Source: Streptomyces sp. NBC_01754 (GTDB lineage: Bacteria; Actinomycetota; Actinomycetes; Streptomycetales; Streptomycetaceae). Taken from it: a stretch of DNA of 64,000 nt. Made by a program: the position numbers and the translations under genes. The notes under the pieces are model-generated. The model saw only the letters and a list, made by a program, of their open reading frames with translations, was not told the DNA's origin and did no database searches. Position 1 is the first letter of the stretch, and each line of letters starts with the position of its first letter. The DNA lies in contig NZ_CP109132.1 in assembly GCF_035918015.1 (NCBI RefSeq), positions 2,356,001 through 2,420,000 of the forward strand, written 5' to 3'. This document shows, piece by piece, positions 51,029-59,230 of the stretch.

Positions 51029-52138
51029 ATGGAACTCGGCGAACTCGTCGGACGGCGGCCGTTCCCCGCCGCCGGTCTGCTGCTCGGACTGACCCGGCGC
51101 TGCCCCCTGAGCTGCGCCCACTGCTCGACCGGTTCGGACATGACCGTGCGGGAACGGCCGGACGCCGGCGACCTCGTGCGCTTCGTGTCCTCCTTCACCC
51201 CGGACGACCGTCCCGACGTGCTCATGCTGACCGGGGGTGAACCGCTCCTGCTGCCCGGGCTCGTGGAGCGGCTCAGCGTGCTCGCCCACCGGGCCGGATC
51301 GCGTACCGCACTGCTCAGCGGCATGTTCTTCGCCCGCTCGCGGCACATCCCGGCCCCGCTCCTGCGGGCGATCACCGGCGTCGACCACTTCTCGGCCAGC
51401 CTCGACGTCCACCACGAACGGGAGGTCGGGCGGGCCGACGTCTTCCGCGCCCTGCACCGGATCCGGGACGCGGGGGTGGCGGTGAGCTTCCATCTCACGG
51501 GTACGGGGGCCTCGGACCCGTATCTCGCGGACCTCACCCGGGCCGTCGAGGAGGAGTTCGGCGGTCAGGTGCCGTCGCTGGTCAACGAGATACGGCCGTT
51601 CGGGAGGGCGGCGGCCTGGGCCGGGCCCGCCCGCAGCGCCCCGGACGCGGGGGCGGTGTCCCCGTGCGCCATGGCCGCCTGGCCGGTGGTCGCCTTCGAC
51701 GGCACGGTCCTGGCCTGCTGCAACCAGGACACCGTCGACCTGCGGCCCGCCCCGGCCCATCTGCGCCTCGGGCACATCGCCACCGACGACTGGGCGGCGA
51801 TACGCCGACGCGCCCTGGAGTCACCGGTGCTGCGCCTGATCCGCACGGTCGGCCCCTCCCGTCTGGCCGCGATGTCCGGCCGGTTGCCCCGGGGCGGCTC
51901 CTACTGCGACGGCTGCCGGGCACTGGGCGGCGACGCGCGGGTGGCGGCCACGGCCGGGGCGGTGGCGGCGGGCCCGGCGGGCGCGCTGCTGGACCTGGCC
52001 GCTGCCCGGCAGGGTGCCGCCGGGGGCGCGGAGGGAGTGGTACGGCGCCACGGCTGCGCCGCGTACGCCCCCCTTGTCGTCACGGGCGCCACCGGAGCCG
52101 CCGGCCCGGACGGGGCCGCCCGGGGCGGTGCCCGGTGA
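51029..52138 (+). CDS. Radical SAM protein with SPASM-like C-terminal cysteines
   Basis: A 369-residue radical SAM enzyme. The [4Fe-4S] motif is CPLSCAHC (Cys near residues 27, 31 and 34), followed by the GGEP motif MLTGGEPLLLPG. The C-terminal third has SPCAMAAWPVVAFDGTVLAC, CNQDT and SYCDGCRALGG, a cysteine pattern like SPASM domains that hold extra clusters in peptide-modifying enzymes. AAGGAGG lies 9 bases before the ATG. It is translationally coupled (4-nt overlap) to the diiron protein and through it to the 81-residue peptide, which suggests these three work on one substrate. Confidence 0.9.
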   Translation: MELGELVGRRPFPAAGLLLGLTRRCPLSCAHCSTGSDMTVRERPDAGDLVRFVSSFTPDDRPDVLMLTGGEPLLLPGLVERLSVLAHRAGSRTALLSGMFFARSRHIPAPLLRAITGVDHFSASLDVHHEREVGRADVFRALHRIRDAGVAVSFHLTGTGASDPYLADLTRAVEEEFGGQVPSLVNEIRPFGRAAAWAGPARSAPDAGAVSPCAMAAWPVVAFDGTVLACCNQDTVDLRPAPAHLRLGHIATDDWAAIRRRALESPVLRLIRTVGPSRLAAMSGRLPRGGSYCDGCRALGGDARVAATAGAVAAGPAGALLDLAAARQGAAGGAEGVVRRHGCAAYAPLVVTGATGAAGPDGAARGGAR

Positions 52139-52875
52139 GCGCCGCCACCCGGCCGAACACGTCGGCGCGGCTACGGGTCACCCTGGGGCTGCTGGACGGC
52201 GAGTTACGGGAGGCGATGGAGTACCTGTGGCGTCCGGAGGACCTGCTGCCGCGCTACCGCACGTATCTGTGCGCCATGCACACGGTGGTGCGGGCCTCCG
52301 TTCCGCTGATGGAGCGGGCCCGGGAACGCGCCCTGCTGCTGGCGGCCCGGGGTGACGATCCGGTGGCCGGTCCGCTCGCGGCCTACCTGGCCGGGCACAT
52401 CCGGGAGGAGGAGGGCCACGACACCTGGCTGCTGGAGGACCTGCGGGCGGCCGGCGCCCGGCCCGGGGACGCGCTCGCCCCGATGCCCGCGCCGGTCGTC
52501 GCGGCACTCGCCGGCTCCCAGTACTACTGGATCGAGCACCACCACCCGGTCGCCCTGCTCGGCTACATCGCGGTGCTGGAGGGGTACGCCCCCGCCGACG
52601 GGCTGACCTCCCGTATCGCCCGTCTGACGGGGCTGCCGGACGCCGCCCTGCGGACCGTACGGGAACACGCGGCGCTGGACACCGGGCATCTGGACGACCT
52701 CCACGCGGCGCTGGACGCCCTTCCCCTGACGCCACGTCAGGAGGCGGACGTCGTGATCAGCGCCCTGCACTCCCTCGACGCCCTCACCCGACTGTTCGTC
52801 CGGCTCGGGCGCTCCACGGCGGTACCACCGCGGCGGGGGGCCGGACCTTCCTCACCGATGGGAGTACCACCATGA
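52135..52875 (+). CDS. Haem-oxygenase-like diiron protein
   Basis: A 246-residue all-helical protein of the iron-containing redox (haem-oxygenase-like, TenA-related) superfamily. Candidate metal ligands: Glu and His in HIREEEGHDTWLLED, Glu in YIAVLEGYAP with the preceding IEHHHP, and Asp/His in HAALDTGHLDDLH. Known relatives do C-H or C-C bond cleavage, N-oxygenation or alkene formation in natural-product pathways. The GTG start overlaps the radical SAM stop and its stop overlaps the peptide start (ATGA), so it is part of a tightly coupled trio. Substrate unknown. Confidence 0.85.
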   Translation: MSAATRPNTSARLRVTLGLLDGELREAMEYLWRPEDLLPRYRTYLCAMHTVVRASVPLMERARERALLLAARGDDPVAGPLAAYLAGHIREEEGHDTWLLEDLRAAGARPGDALAPMPAPVVAALAGSQYYWIEHHHPVALLGYIAVLEGYAPADGLTSRIARLTGLPDAALRTVREHAALDTGHLDDLHAALDALPLTPRQEADVVISALHSLDALTRLFVRLGRSTAVPPRRGAGPSSPMGVPP

Positions 52876-53117
52876 CCCGACCCCCCGAGAGCGGCGGCGC
52901 CCCCGGCCCGCCCGGCGACGGCGAACCACCCCTCGTGCCGGAGGCGTTGTACGAGGCCGGACTGCCGGTGCACCTGCTGAGCGACGAGCAGCTGCTCGTG
53001 CTCAGCCGGCTGACGCCGGAGGAGCTGGGCGTGCTGCTCGACATCAAGAGCCGGCTGGACGAGGTGGAACCGGAGGTCCAGGCCCACGGCGAGATCGCCG
53101 GCGGCGCCCTGTTCTGA
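52872..53117 (+). CDS. 81-residue peptide, aroma-sacti-like domain
   Basis: An 81-residue acidic peptide without cysteine. A Pro/Gly-rich head (residues 1-24) is followed by LYEAGLPVHLLSDEQLLVLS, RLTPEELGVLLDIKSRLDEV and a tail EPEVQAHGEIAGGALF. From memory it resembles the small domain annotated in actinomycetes as aroma-sacti cluster domain, which lies near radical SAM genes; I could not check this. It could be a precursor whose tail is modified, or a recognition/carrier peptide for the radical SAM enzyme. The ATG overlaps the diiron gene by 4 nt. Confidence 0.75.
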   Translation: MTRPPESGGAPGPPGDGEPPLVPEALYEAGLPVHLLSDEQLLVLSRLTPEELGVLLDIKSRLDEVEPEVQAHGEIAGGALF

Positions 53118-53241
53118 GCCCCGTCCGCACGGTCTCGCCCGGGCCCACGCCGTCCGGTCCTGTCCGGCGGGCCTTCGCCTGACGGGCCCCGGTGCCGTGG
53201 GCCCGGTGCACGCGGTCCACGGCGGGGCCGCCACGTACCGC

Positions 53242-53299
53242 CCCCGTGTCCCGGCGGACCACGGCTCCGCCCGGCACCCCGGTCCGCCGGGACACGGGG
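53242..53299. terminator. 19-bp inverted repeat before the cyclase gene
   Basis: CCCCGTGTCCCGGCGGACC and its perfect complement flank a 20-nt loop, ending 34 bases before the cyclase ATG. It is probably a terminator or attenuator for the radical SAM trio; it could also be an operator, since it lies where a cyclase-operon promoter would be. Confidence 0.7.
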
Positions 53300-53333
53300 C
53301 GGGGACCGACCGCCCTCCGAGAGAAGGAACCCG

Positions 53334-56300
53334 ATGACCTGCCCCTCGTGCCGTCAGGACCTGCCGCCGGACGCCCGGTTCTGCTCGTCCTGCGGGACAC
53401 CGTGCGCCGCCGCGCCCGCCCCGGGGGACGACGAACGCAAACCGGTGACGGTGCTCTTCTGCGATCTCGTCGGCTCCACGGCGCTGTCGGGCGTACTGGA
53501 CCCGGAGACCCTGCGCACGGTGACGCTCCGGTACTTCGAGGCGATGAGCGACCGGATCGTGGCCGAGGGCGGCACCCCGGAGAAGTTCATCGGGGACGCC
53601 GTGATGGCGGTGTTCGGTGTTCCGGTGGTCCGGGAGGACGACGCCCGGCGGGCGCTGGCCGCGGCGCTCGGGATGCGGGACGCGCTGGCCGAGCTCAACG
53701 AGGAACTGCACGCCACGCTCGGCATCCGGCTGGTCACCCGGGTCGGTGTGAACACCGGTCAGGTGGTGGCCGGGGGCGACGCGACGGCCCGCCAGGCCCT
53801 GGTCTCCGGGGAGACGGTCAACATCGCCGCCCGGCTGGAGCAGAACGCCGGCCCGGGCGAGATCCTCATCGGGCCGCACACCCTGCTGGCCGCCGGACCG
53901 ACGGTCTCCGCCGAGCCCACCGGGCCGCTGCGCCTCAAGGGCAAGCAGGACAGCGTGGAGGCCTACCGGCTGCTCGCACTGGGCACGGACGACCCGGCGC
54001 AGCTGCGCCGATTCGACGTGCCCTTCGTCGGCCGCCGCCGCGAACAGGACGCTCTGGACGCGGCCCTGGCCCGGACCGTGCGCGAGGGACGGGCGGGACT
54101 GCTGCGGGTCACCGGGGAGGCGGGCACCGGCAAGACCCGGCTGGTACGGGAGTGGCTGACCCGGCGCACCGCCTCGGGCTCTCTCGCCTACGGCGCGGGC
54201 CGCTGCCGCAGTCACGGGGAGCGGGGATCACTGACACCGCTCGCCGACGCCGTGCGCGCCCTGGCGTCGCTCACCGTCCGGGCGGGGCACCCCGGGGCGG
54301 CGGACGACGACGCGACGGCCCTGCTGTCGGCGGGGCTGCTGAGGGACGGCACCCCGAACGCGCCGTTCGAGGACATGTGTGCCGCGCTGACGACCGTGCT
54401 GGCCCGGGCCGCCCGGTCCCGGCCCGTCGTGGTGGTGCTCGACGACGCGCACGCGGCCGCGCCCCTGCTGCTGCGGACGCTGGAGCGGCTGGCCGAGGGG
54501 CCGGGCCCCGCGGGTGTGCTGATGGTCTGTGTGGGCCGCCCGGACGGGACCGCCGAGGGAAGGGACTTCCTCCAGGTCACCGGGCTGCCCCCCGCGGAGG
54601 CCGCGGGCCTCGCCGCGCGGCTGGCCCGGCTCGACGGACGGCGGGTACCGGTGGACGAGCGGGTCCTGGCCCGGGCCGAAGGCAATCCGCTGTACCTGGA
54701 ACAACTGCTGGTCGGGGCGGACGGGGTGGCCGCCGGAGAGGGCCCCGAGGGCGGTCTGCCGCCCACGCTCCAGGCGCTGCTCGGCGCCCGTATCGGAGCG
54801 CTGGCGAAGGCCGAGCGGACCATGGTCGATCTCGCCGCCGTGATCGGCCGCGAGTTCACCGCGGCCGAACTCGTCCTGCTGGAGGTGTCCGCGCGGCTGG
54901 CCGAACGGCCGCCGCCCGCCGTGGTGGCCGTCCCGCCCGGGGAGCGGGCCCGGCACCTGGCGCGGGTCGAGGAGGTGCTCGCGGCGCTGAGCCGGCGCCG
55001 GCTGGTGGAGCCCGCGCCGGCCGGGGGCCCGCAGGACGCGGCCTACCGCTTCAGCAGCGGGCTGGTGCACGAGGTGACCTACGCGTCGCTGTCCAAGCGG
55101 GCCAAGGCCGACCGCCACGCCTGGGCGGCGGAGCTGCCCGGTGTGCTGCGTGCCGGCGACGGCGCCGTCGGCGGCCATCTGGAACGGGCCTACCGCTACC
55201 GGGCCGAGCTGGGGCTGCTCGATGACGGCACCCGGCGGCTGCGGGACCGGGCGGCCGGGGCGCTGGCCAGGGCCGGGGCCCAGGCCGCCGCCCGCTCCGA
55301 CCTGCCCTGGGCGCACAGCCTGCTGGAGCGGGCGGTCCAACTCGCCCCCGACAACGCCGGATCGGTGCGCCGGCTGGGCGAGACACGGGTGGCGCTCGGA
55401 CACATCGAGGAGGGGGCGGCCCTGCTGCGCCGGGTGCGGGACATGGACTCGGCGCCGGTGGAGTCCGCGCACGCCCGGCTGGCGCTGGTGGTGCTGGACC
55501 CAGGCGGCCCGGGCCCCGGTCTCACCGCGACCGCCCGGGCGGTCCTGCCGGTCTTCGAAGCGGCCGGGGACTCGGTGGGCCGGGCCCGGGCACATCTGCG
55601 GCTCGCCCAGCGCCTCCAGCAGGCCGGCCGCCACGAGGAGGCCGGACGCGACCAGGCGCGGGCCCTGGAACAGGCGGTGCTGGCCGGCGCCGAACCGGAG
55701 CGCGCCGGGGCGCTCGGGGCCATCGGCATCTCGCTGTGGCGCGGCCCGGTGCCCGCACCCGAGGCGGTGGAACGCTGCCGCGCGCTGCTGGCGGCGCACG
55801 GCGGGGCCCGCCCCACGGTCCGGCTCACCCTGAACTGCCCACTGGCCGTGCTGTACGCCCTCCAGGACCGGCCCCGCGAGGCGCACGGCTGCCTGGCGGA
55901 GGCGGACGCGCTGGCCCGGAAGCTGCGGTTCGCCGAGGCGGAGGTGTTCCTGCCGGTGTTCCGGGCGGCGGTGGAGTCGCTGCTGGGCCACGGCCCGGCC
56001 GCGCTGGAGCTGCTGGCCCGCGCCGACGAGGCGGCCCGGCACACCGGCGCGGCGGGGATGCGTACGGCGGTCGCGCTGGACGCGGCCCGGATCGAGCTCG
56101 ACTCAGGACTCACCCGCCGGGCCGCCACCCGGCTCGCCGGCGTCGGCGACGGGACGGAGCTGAGCCACGCCGACGCGGTCGATCTGCAAGGGATGCGGGG
56201 CCGGCTGTCGGCCGCCGAGGGCCGCCCGTTCGAGGCGACCGTCCACGCGGACCGGGCGGTGGCGGCCTCGCTGCTCACGGACTCCCCCCTGGTCCAGGCG

Positions 56301-56582
56301 ACGGCCGAACTGGACCGCGCCCACACCCTGTACGTCCTGGGCCGAAGAGCGGACGCCCGGGCCGCCGCGCGCACCGCGCGGGAGCACTTCACGAGCAAGG
56401 GACATCTGCCGGGGGCCCGCCGGGCCGCCGGCTGGCCGCCGGAGACAGCGGTGACGGACGGACCAGTGGCCGGCACACCGGTGACGGACGGACCGGCAGC
56501 CGACAGAACCGTGCCGGACGCGACGGCGCCCGCCGAACCGGTGCCGCGGGGGACCGCGCTCACCACGAGGGAGAGGGGCTGA
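53334..56582 (+). CDS. Class III nucleotide cyclase with AAA and TPR domains
   Basis: A 1082-residue multidomain protein. Residues 1-25 form a zinc ribbon (MTCPSCRQDL ... FCSSCGTPC). Residues 35-210 form a class III cyclase domain with both metal aspartates (VLFCDLVGSTALS and FIGDAVMAVFG), a base-recognising Lys (EKF) and the transition-state Asn/Arg in ETVNIAARLEQ. An AAA/STAND ATPase follows (LRVTGEAGTGKTRLVREWL; VVVVLDDAHAA), then about 450 residues of TPR-like helices, and a Thr/Asp/Pro-rich tail. It may make cAMP or cGMP on sensing a partner. The position of the second substrate-specifying residue is Leu instead of Asp, so the nucleotide is uncertain. Three bases separate it from the protease gene. 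Confidence 0.9.
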   Translation: MTCPSCRQDLPPDARFCSSCGTPCAAAPAPGDDERKPVTVLFCDLVGSTALSGVLDPETLRTVTLRYFEAMSDRIVAEGGTPEKFIGDAVMAVFGVPVVREDDARRALAAALGMRDALAELNEELHATLGIRLVTRVGVNTGQVVAGGDATARQALVSGETVNIAARLEQNAGPGEILIGPHTLLAAGPTVSAEPTGPLRLKGKQDSVEAYRLLALGTDDPAQLRRFDVPFVGRRREQDALDAALARTVREGRAGLLRVTGEAGTGKTRLVREWLTRRTASGSLAYGAGRCRSHGERGSLTPLADAVRALASLTVRAGHPGAADDDATALLSAGLLRDGTPNAPFEDMCAALTTVLARAARSRPVVVVLDDAHAAAPLLLRTLERLAEGPGPAGVLMVCVGRPDGTAEGRDFLQVTGLPPAEAAGLAARLARLDGRRVPVDERVLARAEGNPLYLEQLLVGADGVAAGEGPEGGLPPTLQALLGARIGALAKAERTMVDLAAVIGREFTAAELVLLEVSARLAERPPPAVVAVPPGERARHLARVEEVLAALSRRRLVEPAPAGGPQDAAYRFSSGLVHEVTYASLSKRAKADRHAWAAELPGVLRAGDGAVGGHLERAYRYRAELGLLDDGTRRLRDRAAGALARAGAQAAARSDLPWAHSLLERAVQLAPDNAGSVRRLGETRVALGHIEEGAALLRRVRDMDSAPVESAHARLALVVLDPGGPGPGLTATARAVLPVFEAAGDSVGRARAHLRLAQRLQQAGRHEEAGRDQARALEQAVLAGAEPERAGALGAIGISLWRGPVPAPEAVERCRALLAAHGGARPTVRLTLNCPLAVLYALQDRPREAHGCLAEADALARKLRFAEAEVFLPVFRAAVESLLGHGPAALELLARADEAARHTGAAGMRTAVALDAARIELDSGLTRRAATRLAGVGDGTELSHADAVDLQGMRGRLSAAEGRPFEATVHADRAVAASLLTDSPLVQATAELDRAHTLYVLGRRADARAAARTAREHFTSKGHLPGARRAAGWPPETAVTDGPVAGTPVTDGPAADRTVPDATAPAEPVPRGTALTTRERG

Positions 56583-56585
56583 CCG

Positions 56586-57476
56586 ATGGGAGCCACCGGA
56601 ACGGGAACGGCACCGGAGCGGGGACTGGGACTGACCTGGAGCCTGCGCGGGCGCGGTCCCGAGGACGTGCCGGTGCCCGCCGACCCGGGGCCGCCGGGCG
56701 GCCGGCCCGAACCCCGGGCGACCGGGCGCGGGGTGCGGGTGTGCGTGGTGGACTCGGGGGTGGAGCGCGACCATCCGCTGGTAGGCCCGGTGGACGGCTC
56801 CTGGGTGGTGGTCAAGGACGGGGAGAGCGGTGCGCTCACCGTCGAGCCGACCACGACCGGGGACACCTGCGGGCACGGCACCGCGTGTGCGGGCATCATC
56901 CGCCGCACCGCCCCCGACTGCGAGCTGCACAGCGTCCGCGTCCTCGGCGAGCGCTTCTCCGGCACGGGGGACGTCCTGATGGCCGGCCTGCGCTGGGCGG
57001 TGGAGCAGCGCTTCGACGTGGTGAACCTGAGCCTGTCGACCACCCGCACCCGGTTCGCGCCGGAGCTGCACGAACTGGCCGACCGCGCCTACTTCGCCCG
57101 TACGGTGATCGTGGCGTCGGCGCACAACACCCCGGTGGAGAGCTTCCCCTGGCGGTTCGCCTCGGTGATCTCCGTCGGCAGCCACCAGGAGGACGACCCC
57201 GAACTCCACCTGTACAACCCGCGGCCCCCGGTGGAGTTCTTCGGGCCGGGGCAGAACGTGTCGGTGCCGTGGCTGGGCGGCCGGACGATCCGTACGACCG
57301 GGAACAGCTTCGCCACCCCGTACGTCGCGGGACTCTGTGCCCGGGTCCTCTCCGCACATCCCAGGATGACGGCCTTTCAGCTGAAGAACGCCCTCTATCT
57401 GTCCGCGGCCAACGTGCACGCCGGTCCGCGTCCTTCCACAGCGGCAGGAGATACCTGTGATGACTCCGAGAACTGA
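56586..57476 (+). CDS. Subtilisin-like (S8) protease without signal peptide
   Basis: A 296-residue S8 protease with the full catalytic set: Asp in VRVCVVDSGVERDH (near residue 57), His in CGHGTACAG, the oxyanion Asn in VASAHNTPVE and Ser in TTGNSFATPYVAG. There is no signal peptide and no long prodomain, so it should act in the cytoplasm. Candidate roles are leader removal from the cluster peptides (LanP-like), or regulated proteolysis controlled by the cyclase encoded before it. It overlaps the GAF gene by 20 nt. Confidence 0.9.
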   Translation: MGATGTGTAPERGLGLTWSLRGRGPEDVPVPADPGPPGGRPEPRATGRGVRVCVVDSGVERDHPLVGPVDGSWVVVKDGESGALTVEPTTTGDTCGHGTACAGIIRRTAPDCELHSVRVLGERFSGTGDVLMAGLRWAVEQRFDVVNLSLSTTRTRFAPELHELADRAYFARTVIVASAHNTPVESFPWRFASVISVGSHQEDDPELHLYNPRPPVEFFGPGQNVSVPWLGGRTIRTTGNSFATPYVAGLCARVLSAHPRMTAFQLKNALYLSAANVHAGPRPSTAAGDTCDDSEN

Positions 57477-58053
57477 CGCCACGCTCGCCGCCTCCCCCGC
57501 CCCGGGCGAGGCCGCCCGGCGCGAACTGCTCCAGTCGGTCGTCGATGTGGCACGCGCGATCTTCGGGGCTGCGGCCAGCTCCGTCTTCCTGCTCGACGAG
57601 GAGGCGGACGAACTGGTCTTCCAGGCCGTCTCCGGTGAGGGCGAGGAGTTCCTGGTGGGCCGCCGCTTCCCGGCCGGGCGGGGCATCGCCGGCTGGGTGG
57701 TGACCTCGGGTGAGCCGATGGTGGTGGACGATCTGAGCAGCGACACGTCCTTCGACCGCTCGCTGGCCGAGTCCACCGAGTTCGTACCGAACGCCCTGAT
57801 GGCGGCCCCGCTGATCAGCGACTCCCGGATCCTCGGGGTGCTGGAGGTGCTGGACCCGTCACCGCAGGCGCGGTCGGGCGTCCGCGAGCTGGACCTGCTG
57901 GCGATGTTCGCCCGGCAGGCGGCCGCCGCCCTGCGGGTCCTCTCCCCGGGACCGGTGGCGGCGGGCGCCGGACGCGCCCTGGACGACACCCGGCGGGAGG
58001 ACGCCTTGCAGCTGCTCGGCAGCCTGGAACGGCTGTTGCGGGGCACGGGCTGA
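57457..58053 (+). CDS. GAF-domain protein
   Basis: A 198-residue protein with one GAF domain (residues 20-160): FGAAASSVFLLDEEADELVF, FPAGRGIAGWVVTSGEPMVV, NALMAAPLISDSRILGVLEV. It has no output domain. GAF domains bind cyclic nucleotides or other small ligands. It is the third gene of a run with the cyclase and the protease and overlaps the latter by 20 nt, so it may be the receptor of the cyclase product. GTG 57457 has AGGAG about 8 bases upstream; ATG 57460 is the alternative. Confidence 0.88.
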   Translation: MMTPRTDATLAASPAPGEAARRELLQSVVDVARAIFGAAASSVFLLDEEADELVFQAVSGEGEEFLVGRRFPAGRGIAGWVVTSGEPMVVDDLSSDTSFDRSLAESTEFVPNALMAAPLISDSRILGVLEVLDPSPQARSGVRELDLLAMFARQAAAALRVLSPGPVAAGAGRALDDTRREDALQLLGSLERLLRGTG

Positions 58054-58173
58054 GGAGACCGTACATACGCTGGGCCGCGTGGGAGTGCCGGCCGGCACCG
58101 ACGGGCAGGAGTCGTCGGAACGCCGGGTTCCGCTCCCGCGCCGGACAGCCCGCACAGGACGGAAGGACTCACC

Positions 58174-58962
58174 GTGAAGCTCGCTTTCTCGACCCTCGGA
58201 GTGCCGGGGATGTCCGTGACCGAGGTGGTACGGCTCGCCGTGGAGCACGGGTATCAGGGGGTGGAGCTGCGCGCCCACCCCGAGGAGCCGGTGCACCCGG
58301 GCCTCACCCCGCTCGAACGGGGCGCCGTGGCGGCGGAGTTCGAGCGGGGCGGGGTGCGGGTCCTGACCGTCGCCGGGTACGCGAGGGTCGCCGCCGAGGG
58401 CGACGACGAACCGGTGCTGGCCGAGCTCGCCGGGCTGGTGGACCTGGCGCGCGACCTGGGCGCGCCGTACGTCCGGGTGTTCCCGGGCGGCGGGGGCCTG
58501 GACCCGGACGAGGCCGACGCGACCGCCGCCCGGCGGCTGGGCGCGGCCGCTCCGCACGCCGCCGACCTGGGCGTACGGATCCTGCTGGAGACCCATGACT
58601 CGCACCGCGCCGGGGCCGACGTGGCCCGGGTGGTGGGCACGGTGGGACACGGGTCGGTCGGTGCCGTCTGGGATGTGATGCACACCTGGCTGGCGGGCGA
58701 GGAGGCTCCGGCGAGCCACGCGGTGCTCGCCCCGCACCTGGGCTACGTCCAGGTCAAGGACATCGCCTCCGTCGACGACACCACCCCGCTCGCCCTCGGC
58801 ACCGGGGTGCTGCCGCTGGGGGCCTGTCTGGACCTGCTGGACCCCGGTACCTGGGTCTGCTGGGAGTACGAGAAGCGCTGGTACCCGGAGGCACCCGAGC
58901 TGCCGGGGATGCTGGCCGGGGGCCGGGAGTACCTGCTGCGGCTGGGCGCGCCGAAGCAGTAG
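58174..58962 (+). CDS. TIM-barrel sugar phosphate isomerase/epimerase
   Basis: A 262-residue AP-endonuclease-2 family protein. FSTLGVPGMSVTEVVRLAVE and GVELRAHPEEPVHP open the barrel; the metal site includes VRILLETHDSH (Glu), AVWDVMHTW (Asp, His) and YVQVKDIAS, with WVCWEYEKRWYP at the end. GGAAGGA lies 7 bases before the GTG. Its 3' end carries the first, diverged unit of a 22-bp tandem repeat that includes the stop codon. It is separate from the peptide cluster by 120 bases and probably belongs to sugar catabolism. Confidence 0.85.
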   Translation: MKLAFSTLGVPGMSVTEVVRLAVEHGYQGVELRAHPEEPVHPGLTPLERGAVAAEFERGGVRVLTVAGYARVAAEGDDEPVLAELAGLVDLARDLGAPYVRVFPGGGGLDPDEADATAARRLGAAAPHAADLGVRILLETHDSHRAGADVARVVGTVGHGSVGAVWDVMHTWLAGEEAPASHAVLAPHLGYVQVKDIASVDDTTPLALGTGVLPLGACLDLLDPGTWVCWEYEKRWYPEAPELPGMLAGGREYLLRLGAPKQ

Positions 58963-59038
58963 TCCGGTCGCCGAAGCGGTGGTCCGGGCGCGCGGAAGCG
59001 GTGGTCCGGGCGCGCGGAAGCGGTGGTCCGGGCGCGCG
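58953..59038. repeat. 22-bp tandem repeat at a gene end
   Basis: Three perfect 22-bp units (58973-58994, 58995-59016, 59017-59038; each starts GAAGCGGTGGTCCGGG) follow a diverged 20-base unit at 58953-58972. That first unit contains the last codons and TAG of the isomerase gene. The array looks like recent duplication out of the gene's 3' end. Confidence 0.9.
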
Positions 59039-59230
59039 TACCTCGGCGTCGAGGCCCGCCCCGGGCACGGGCCCCGGCGGGCCCCGAGGACCTTCCGCAC
59101 CCATGTCCGGGCATGTCCCCCCGTCCTCCCGCGTTTCCCTCCCCTTCTCGGGCGGCACCCTTGACTGGTAGTTACTTTCCATATATCCGTACCTTCTTGG
59201 AAGTTTCCTTCAGCACCGGAAGGGGCTCAC

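Noticed and set aside
53118..53333. Short gene between the 81-residue peptide and the cyclase
   Set aside because: The space is filled by the inverted repeat; no start with ribosome site.
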